Assembly (NCBI GenBank): GCA_024277555.1
Contig: JAJRUY010000238.1
Coordinates: forward strand, 1-12,392
Length of the DNA stretch: 12,392 bases
Reading direction: 5' to 3'
Origin: Gammaproteobacteria bacterium
Lineage (GTDB): Bacteria; Pseudomonadota; Gammaproteobacteria; Chromatiales; Chromatiaceae
A model generated the notes under the pieces. It was given only the letters and a program-made list of their open reading frames with translations, was not told the origin of the DNA and did no database searches. Position numbers and translations under genes: made by a program. Shown piece by piece: positions 7,219 through 12,392 of this stretch. Numbering within the stretch: the stretch's first letter is position 1; every line of letters begins with the position of its first letter.

Positions 7219-7682
7219 GTCTCTTCTCCCTTGCGGAGCGTTTTGGCAGCATGTTTTATCGCTTTGCGGATCCTCGGGTAGGTGCCGCAGCGGCACAGGA
7301 CATCAGACATGGCAGCATTGATTTCCTCGTCATCAGGATCGCTGGTTTCATTCAGCAAAGCCACGGCGCTGAGGATTTGCCCGGACTGGCAATACCCGCA
7401 CTGGGGCACTTGCAGTTCCAGCCAGGACTGCTGTACGGGATGGCTGTTGTCTTTCGACAGGCCTTCAATGGTGAGGATCTCCTTGTCCTGGACATCAGCT
7501 AGTACCGTTATGCAGGAGCGCACAGGCTCGCCATCCAGTAAAACCGTACAGGAACCGCAAGCACCCATCCCGCAACCGTATTTGGTGCCGGTCAGATTGA
7601 GAAGGTCCCGCAGCACCCATAGCAGCGGCATGTCTTCGGGGGCATCAACAGTGATGCTGCTGCCGTTTATTCGGATTTGCAT
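7215..7682 (-). CDS. iorA: [2Fe-2S] small subunit of the molybdenum hydroxylase
   Basis: 155 aa, the normal size for the iron-sulfur subunit that passes electrons from the molybdenum centre. The N-terminal plant-ferredoxin-like cluster uses C37, C42, C45 and C57 (YGCGMGACGSC, then RSC). The C-terminal helical-domain cluster uses C95 and C98 (QCGYCQSGQ) with C130 and C132 (CRCGTYPRI). All eight ligands are present. There is no signal peptide, so it presumably crosses the membrane as a passenger with Tat-tagged IorB, as known for this family. It is first in the operon; its stop overlaps the iorB start by ATGA, implying translational coupling. GAGAG lies about 9 nt before the start. Confidence 0.9.
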   Translation of the reverse strand: MQIRINGSSITVDAPEDMPLLWVLRDLLNLTGTKYGCGMGACGSCTVLLDGEPVRSCITVLADVQDKEILTIEGLSKDNSHPVQQSWLELQVPQCGYCQSGQILSAVALLNETSDPDDEEINAAMSDVLCRCGTYPRIRKAIKHAAKTLRKGEET

Positions 7683-7708
7683 GTAAAGGCTCTCAAAATT
7701 AGCTGGTG

Positions 7709-7729
7709 ATAAGCTTGATTCTAGCTTAT
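7709..7729. promoter_or_regulatory. Inverted repeat in the iorA-usp divergent region, possible operator
   Basis: ATAAGCT (7709-7715) and AGCTTAT (7723-7729) form a perfect 7-bp dyad with a 7-nt centre, 27 bp upstream of the iorA start codon. On the minus strand TAGAAT (7718-7723), a good -10 match, lies across the dyad centre with a poor -35 upstream, so a bound regulator would block iorAB transcription. The rest of the 196-bp gap shows no gene and no clear promoter for the divergent usp gene. Confidence 0.3.
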
Positions 7730-7878
7730 TTCAGCATTTTTACATGCGGTAGTGGGCAAGCGGGAGCTGGGTTGCTGCCAGAATGGTGGATTATGGTGGT
7801 TCAGCTGCTATGCTTCACTCAAAGAGTAGGGAGTCATTCCCTTTTGTACATGGATAGATGCCAGCATTCGGAGAAGCC

Positions 7879-8838
7879 ATGAAACGATTCAAGAATATTC
7901 TTCTGGTTTGTGACTTTGATCTGAAACAGCAGACAGCTGTGGAGCGTGCGGTATCGCTTTCCAGACAGAATGATGCGTCCTTGACAGTGTTTTCCGTGGT
8001 CAGGAAAGGCCCGGTGAATACACGCATGGCAATCACATCAATGCCGTATCAGGAATTGTTTGAACAGATGGTTGCCGATCATCGGAAAAAGATTGATGCA
8101 CTTGTCGTCCAGATGAAGCAATTGGGGGTCGATGCAATTTCGGCTGTGGCAACGGGGACACCGTTTCTGGAGATCATTCGCAAGGTGCTGCGTGACAGGC
8201 ATGATCTGGTGATTCTGGCAGCGGAGGGGGAAGGTGGTCTCAAGGAGCGGTTGTTTGGCAGTACATCCATGCATCTGATGCGCAAATGTCCCTGTCCTGT
8301 CTGGGTGGTCAAACCCAGAAAACAGTCAAGGCACAAGAAAATTCTGGCCGCTGTTGATACCACAGATGAATTTCCCGATCCCGAACGGCAATCGCTCAAT
8401 GCGTTGATCATGCAACTGGCCAGCTCTCTGGCCCGGATGGACAATGCCGAACTTCATGTAGTCCAGGTATGGTCGGTGTTTGCGGAGGGGTACATGGAAG
8501 TACGCGGTGGGCTGAGCGAGCAGGCCATTCGCAGCCTGCGCAAGCAAGCCAAGCGGGAATATGCCGCCCAGCTGGATGCCCTGCTGGCGGGTGTCGATCT
8601 GAGCGGGATTACTGTCCACAGGCATTTGCCGAGAAGTGAGAATCCTTCTGGAGCCATCATAAAACTGGCGAAAAGCAATAGGATCGACTTGATGGTCATG
8701 GGTACTGTTTGCCGAACAGGCGTGGCAGGTTTCTTTATCGGCAATACCGCAGAAAAGGTACTGAGCGAGGTAAATTGTTCCGTACTCACGGTTAAGCCGG
8801 AAGGTTTTGTCACACCAGTGGCGCTGGAGGAATCGTAA
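7879..8838 (+). CDS. Tandem-domain universal stress protein (UspE-like)
   Basis: 319 aa with two Usp domains of about 145 residues each: residues 3-146 (KRFKNILLVCDFD to CPVWVVKP) and 153-307 (KKILAAVDTTDEF to CSVLTVKPEG). The second domain keeps the ATP-binding signature GTVCRTGVAGFFIGNTAEKVL; the first has a shortened glycine-rich equivalent (EGEGGLKERLFGSTS). This order and length match UspE, a cytoplasmic stress-adaptation protein of gammaproteobacteria. The start at 7879 is supported by GGAG 5 nt upstream; the in-frame ATG at 7858 lacks one. It diverges from iorAB and converges on the channel gene, and is probably monocistronic. Confidence 0.87.
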   Translation: MKRFKNILLVCDFDLKQQTAVERAVSLSRQNDASLTVFSVVRKGPVNTRMAITSMPYQELFEQMVADHRKKIDALVVQMKQLGVDAISAVATGTPFLEIIRKVLRDRHDLVILAAEGEGGLKERLFGSTSMHLMRKCPCPVWVVKPRKQSRHKKILAAVDTTDEFPDPERQSLNALIMQLASSLARMDNAELHVVQVWSVFAEGYMEVRGGLSEQAIRSLRKQAKREYAAQLDALLAGVDLSGITVHRHLPRSENPSGAIIKLAKSNRIDLMVMGTVCRTGVAGFFIGNTAEKVLSEVNCSVLTVKPEGFVTPVALEES

Positions 8839-9083
8839 ACCAACAGTTTTCCCTGGCCCGCATTTCTCACCGGGGTTCGGGAATTCCGGTCGATCTGGCA
8901 AAGCAGTTTGTTCTATCGTCAGAAAAGCATAGCTGTAGCTATGGTTTGAGGAGGATCGGGCAAAAACCCGAACAGGACAGGGTGAGGATGTTGGCAATTG
9001 TCTGATTATTGGTCACAGGGAAAATCAGACCGCTGTCCTGCTTTTGCAGCCGATTCAGCCTAAATCCGACAGACTCCTAGCAT
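8839..9083. other. Structured intergenic region between convergent genes (probable terminators)
   Basis: No gene is seen in these 245 bp. Several inverted repeats are: CATAGCT-GT-AGCTATG (8928-8943), TCGGG-CAAAAA-CCCGA (8956-8971), and a nested pair of CAGGACAG (8973-8980) with CTGTCCTG (9033-9040) around TCTGATT (9001-9007) with AATCAGA (9023-9029). The nested structure is followed by CTTTTGC on the plus strand, so it could end the usp transcript. A small structured RNA is possible, but no promoter is evident. Confidence 0.4.
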
Positions 9084-9905
<822 letters not shown>

Positions 9906-10100
9906 TTTCAAGATCCTGACGGGAGTTCCTACTACCGGGTATTTCGTTTTGTAGTCCGGTACGATGCCGCAGCAAACAGCCAACGACTGGAGCGACCGGA
10001 TCATTGCTCATTTTCACCACCCCAACCGGGTGGTTCCGCAGTTCTTCCAACAAGGCTGCCATTCCTTGATCTGGCGTGCGGCGGAGCTACGATCAGCGGC

Positions 10101-10129
10101 ATTATACCTGCTTGAAAGGGGAAGGACAT
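10101..10129 (-). promoter_or_regulatory. Possible promoter of the sodium channel gene
   Basis: On the minus strand a perfect TATAAT (10101-10106) stands 17 bp from a poor -35 (ATGTCC, 10124-10129). Transcripts would have a leader of about 190 nt, including a hairpin ACCACCC-CAACC-GGGTGGT at 10016-10034. The poor -35 suggests an activator or a chance match. Confidence 0.3.
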
Positions 10130-10170
10130 TCCCGGGTAGAAACCTCCAGTCATGAATGATTGGATAACAT

Positions 10171-10199
10171 TTGTCTTAGTGTCCCGCAGTAGGTATAAC
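10171..10199 (+). promoter_or_regulatory. Likely sigma70 promoter of the Kef-type antiporter
   Basis: TTGTCT (10171-10176), 17 bp, then TATAAC (10194-10199). The predicted start of transcription, about 7 nt past the -10, coincides with the ATG at 10206, implying a leaderless or nearly leaderless mRNA. Consistent with this, no good Shine-Dalgarno precedes the gene; a weak AGG lies about 12 nt upstream. The remainder of the 300-bp divergent gap (9906-10205) shows no gene. Confidence 0.45.
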
Positions 10200-10205
10200 T
10201 AAATC

Positions 10206-11897
10206 ATGATCTCAACATTCAGCGATGTCTTTACCGAAATTGCGGTGTTGCTGTTGTTGGCAGCCGTGATCGGCGCTATCGGTGTGCGGCTGCGGCAACC
10301 GCTGATCGTTGCTTTTATTGCGGTGGGTATCTTGGTCGGGCCATCGGTGCTTGGCTGGGTGTCGGCGAACGACCAGGTTGACCTGCTGGCCAAGCTGGGT
10401 ATTGCGCTGCTGTTGTTCGTGGTGGGGCTAAAGCTGGATCTGCACATCATTCGCACCATGGGGCCGGTGGCGCTGGCCACGGGGCTGGGGCAGGTAATCT
10501 TCACATCCGTGGTCGGCTATTTCATCGCTATCGCCCTGGGAATGCCCCCGGTGACCGCTCTCTATGTGGCGGTGGCGCTGACCTTCTCCAGCACCATCAT
10601 CATCGTCAAACTGCTGTCCGACAAACGTGAGGTGGATGCACTGCACGGACGCATCGCCATCGGCTTTCTCATTATTCAGGATATTGTGGTAGTACTGGTG
10701 ATGATCGGCCTGACCGCGTTGGGGGAGGCTGGTGATGCTGTTAGCCTGGGACGGGAGGCTTTTGAAGTTCTGGTCAAGGGCGGTTTGTTCATCGCCACTA
10801 TCGGGCTGTTGATGCGTTATGTACTGACGCCATTGTTGCATCAGCTGGCTCGTTCACCGGAGTTGCTGGTGCTGTTTGCCATTGCCTGGGCCGTGGCGCT
10901 GGGTGCGGCGGGTGCGCATCTTGGTTTCAGCAAGGAGGTGGGCGCCTTTCTTGCCGGGGTATCCCTGGCCTCCACTCCCTACCGCGAGGCCATCGGCGCA
11001 CGTCTGGTAAGCCTGCGGGATTTCCTGCTGCTGTTCTTTTTCATCGATCTGGGTGCCGGGTTGGAGCTGGGCACCCTCGGCGCACAGGTGCTGCCGGCCA
11101 TCCTGTTGTCATTGTTCGTGCTTATCGGCAATCCCCTGATCGTGATGACTATTCTGGGCGTTATGGGATACCGCAAACGCACCGGATTCCTGGCCGGTTT
11201 AACCGTGGCGCAGATCAGTGAGTTTTCCCTGATACTGGGAGCATTGGGATTGAGCCTGGGCCATATCGATGCCGATACCATGGGACTCATTACCCTGGTG
11301 GGCTTGATCACCATCAGTGTATCGACCTATATGATCCTCTATTCCCATACGCTCTATGAGTGGCTCGCTCCCTGGCTGGGTGTGTTCGAGCGGAAACAGG
11401 CGTACCGGGAAAAGGCCGGGGATCAGGCAGACGCAGAGAATGAAATTGATGTCATCCTGTTCGGCATGGGACGATTTGGTTCGGGGCTTGCGCAGGAGCT
11501 GCAGCAGCGGGGGCACCGGGTACTCGGTGTGGACTATGATCCCGGTCTTGTGCGACGGCAGAACGGCAATGAATATGTGGTGCGCTACGGTGACGCCGAA
11601 GACCCGGAGTTTCTCGCCACCTTGCCGCTGGAGCAGGCTTCCTGGATCCTGAGTAGTGTCCGGGATCTATCGATCAGCCTCGCATTGCTGCACGGCCTGC
11701 GCGACCATGGTTATGGCGGAAAAGTGGCGGTTACCACCCATTCGCGGAAAAATGCCCAGCGGCTGAAAGATGCAGGGGCTGATTTTGTGCTGGTACCCTA
11801 TGCAGATGCGGCGGCGGAAGCTGTCGACAACCTGTTCAGACAGGCCAAACAAGTGAGGAAAAGGCAGAAAAGGGAGAAAAGGGGTCAGTACCCATAA
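10206..11897 (+). CDS. Kef-type K+/H+ antiporter (CPA2 family) with RCK nucleotide-binding domain
   Basis: 563-aa inner-membrane cation/proton antiporter. Residues 1 to about 390 are a multi-helix exchanger domain with CPA2 marks: IVAFIAVGILVGPSVLGW near the N-terminus, FSSTIIIVKLLSD, the conserved Asp in GFLIIQDIVVVLVM, and GFSKEVGAFLAGVSLA. A cytoplasmic RCK_N (TrkA-N) domain starts near residue 413 with Rossmann motif ILFGMGRFGSGLAQEL and the acidic strand end VLGVDYD. The protein is slightly shorter than KefB/KefC (about 600 aa) and ends in a basic tail (QVRKRQKREKRGQYP). Its last codons overlap the repeat GGGTCAGTACCC that flanks the transposase relic, so the natural C-terminus may have been altered. 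Neither an AND1-like KefF/G subunit nor another transporter is adjacent. The exact cation is not readable from sequence. Confidence 0.87.
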   Translation: MISTFSDVFTEIAVLLLLAAVIGAIGVRLRQPLIVAFIAVGILVGPSVLGWVSANDQVDLLAKLGIALLLFVVGLKLDLHIIRTMGPVALATGLGQVIFTSVVGYFIAIALGMPPVTALYVAVALTFSSTIIIVKLLSDKREVDALHGRIAIGFLIIQDIVVVLVMIGLTALGEAGDAVSLGREAFEVLVKGGLFIATIGLLMRYVLTPLLHQLARSPELLVLFAIAWAVALGAAGAHLGFSKEVGAFLAGVSLASTPYREAIGARLVSLRDFLLLFFFIDLGAGLELGTLGAQVLPAILLSLFVLIGNPLIVMTILGVMGYRKRTGFLAGLTVAQISEFSLILGALGLSLGHIDADTMGLITLVGLITISVSTYMILYSHTLYEWLAPWLGVFERKQAYREKAGDQADAENEIDVILFGMGRFGSGLAQELQQRGHRVLGVDYDPGLVRRQNGNEYVVRYGDAEDPEFLATLPLEQASWILSSVRDLSISLALLHGLRDHGYGGKVAVTTHSRKNAQRLKDAGADFVLVPYADAAAEAVDNLFRQAKQVRKRQKREKRGQYP

Positions 11898-11940
11898 ATA
11901 GCTGTGGCAAGCAACCCGATCGTGACGCCGCACCCACTGT

Positions 11941-12052
11941 AGGGAACCTCGAATAATTCGTTTTTCATCACCCCGGCGAAAGCCGGGGTCCATATAAATC
12001 AGCAAGTTATGGATTCCGGCTTCCGCCGGAATGACGATTTTTCGAGGTGCCC
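11941..12052 (+). repeat. Copy E of the double-hairpin repeat (112 bp, canonical)
   Basis: Matches copy C (3005-3116) at 111 of 112 positions; the difference is A in place of G at 11967. Hairpins at 11970-11989 and 12013-12032 are perfect 8-bp stems with 4-nt loops. The right boundary (TTCGAGGTGCCC) abuts the transposase remnant exactly where homology to that protein begins, and the left boundary lies 43 bp after the Kef stop. Confidence 0.92.
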
Positions 12053-12279
12053 TGTATCTGGCCTTGGGCAAAAACAGCAGATAGCGGGCAAGCCGCTACC
12101 GGGAAAGCTTCAGGGAAGTGCTTGACGGGGAACAGATCAATGAAATACAGGCATCAGTACAAACACGCACGCCATTGGGAAATACATGTTTCAAGAGTGA
12201 AATTGAACAGTTACTTGGCGTGAAAGTAGGACAAGTGCGGCGGGGTCGGCCGAGCAAGAGAAAAGTCGTGGTGGGATAG
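12052..12279 (+). pseudogene. C-terminal remnant of a REP-associated tyrosine transposase (RAYT)
   Basis: One frame reads LYLALGKNSR, a TAG stop (12082-12084), then RASRYRESFREVLDGEQ, TPLGNTCFKSEIEQLLG and KVGQVRRGRPSKRK, ending at TAG 12277-12279. The PLGN-x-x-F-K-x-E-I-E-x-x-LG-x(2-4)-G-x-x-x-RGRP ending is characteristic of RAYT (IS200-like Y1/TnpA-REP) proteins, which process REP hairpins as single-stranded DNA. Roughly the last 75 residues remain; the HUH and tyrosine catalytic region is absent and the internal stop breaks the frame. It is therefore a non-functional fragment, truncated at the junction with repeat E. Confidence 0.78.
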
Positions 12280-12324
12280 CTGTTAAGGGTACTGACCCGA
12301 ATGGCACTTACTTAAGCGGAATCA

Positions 12325-12392
12325 GCCTCAAAAAACGCAGTTTCCGTCATTCTGGCGTATGCCAGAATCCATCTGTGACGCAGTTTGTTGAG
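12325..12392 (-). repeat. Copy F of the double-hairpin repeat, internally deleted and cut by the window edge
   Basis: Begins GCCTCAAAAAACG, resembling the left ends of copies A and D. It carries one perfect hairpin, ATTCTGGC-GTAT-GCCAGAAT (12349-12368). The second hairpin is largely missing: the sequence jumps to TGTGACGCAGTTTGTTGAG, which resembles the far end of copy D (GAGTGAC to TTTTTTGAG). The terminal bases lie beyond the window. Confidence 0.6.

Larger units (their letters stand above)
11882..12298. mobile_element. RAYT-type transposon relic bounded by a 12-bp inverted repeat
   Basis: GGGTCAGTACCC (11882-11893) and its exact reverse complement GGGTACTGACCC (12287-12298) bracket 417 bp that hold repeat E and the C-terminal remnant of a REP-associated transposase. 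The left boundary overlaps the last codons of the Kef gene. Only about 47 bp separate it from repeat E, with no recognisable transposase N-terminus, so most of the original element has been lost or replaced. That the repeat marks the element ends is inference from its symmetric placement. Confidence 0.5.

Noticed and set aside
9906..10004. 33-residue N-terminal extension of the sodium channel
   Set aside because: The extension is not typical of the family and the internal ATG at 9905 has a better-placed Shine-Dalgarno.
11894..11940. N-terminal part of the RAYT transposase before repeat E
   Set aside because: Reading the 47 bp in all three forward frames gives nothing like the RAYT N-terminus, so only the C-terminal remnant is called.

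Overview
The window looks like chromosomal DNA of a free-living gammaproteobacterium of moderate G+C. The protein families point that way: a proteobacterial Fe-superoxide dismutase, the NAGGN-type asparagine-synthase paralogue, a Tat-exported IorAB-type molybdenum hydroxylase, a two-domain UspE-like protein, a bacterial voltage-gated sodium channel and a Kef-type antiporter. REP-like hairpin repeats with a decayed REP-associated transposase also fit. I cannot name the genus. There is no rRNA, tRNA, CRISPR array, phage gene or intact insertion sequence.

Layout, left to right. 1-425 (-): N-terminal part of argD, running off the left edge. 767-2053 (-): an exported NosD-type beta-helix protein with no other nos genes in view. 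2208-2786 (-): sodB, followed by a clear intrinsic terminator. 3206-4999 (+): asnO-type amidotransferase, without its usual partner. 5095-7682 (-): a two-gene operon, iorA then iorB, joined by an ATGA overlap. 7879-8838 (+): UspE-like protein, divergent from the iorAB operon. 9084-9905 (-): NaChBac-type ion channel. 10206-11897 (+): Kef-type K+/H+ antiporter with an RCK domain, divergent from the channel. 11882-12298: the relic of a RAYT transposase, interrupted by a repeat.

The strongest unifying signal is a family of roughly 110-bp repeats (six copies: 617-822, 2811-2921, 3005-3116, 4987-5095, 11941-12052, and 12325 to the right edge). Each carries two REP-like hairpins (8-bp stems, 4-nt loops) between imperfect terminal inverted repeats. 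Two copies 8.9 kb apart differ at one base in 112. Copies fill most intergenic gaps, supply the stop codons of nosD and asnO, touch that of iorB, and sit between sodB and its likely promoter. Stem bases differ between copies with compensating changes on the other arm. The decayed RAYT beside copies E and F suggests the class of enzyme that mobilised the family.

Functionally the genes suit an organism facing osmotic, ionic and oxidative stress: an osmolyte-type amidotransferase, a K+/H+ antiporter, a voltage-gated Na+ channel, a universal stress protein and an Fe-SOD. They are mostly single-gene units rather than one pathway, so any joint role is inference. I found no convincing new multi-gene system. 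The best candidate for something undescribed is the 112-bp repeat element and its effect on gene ends.
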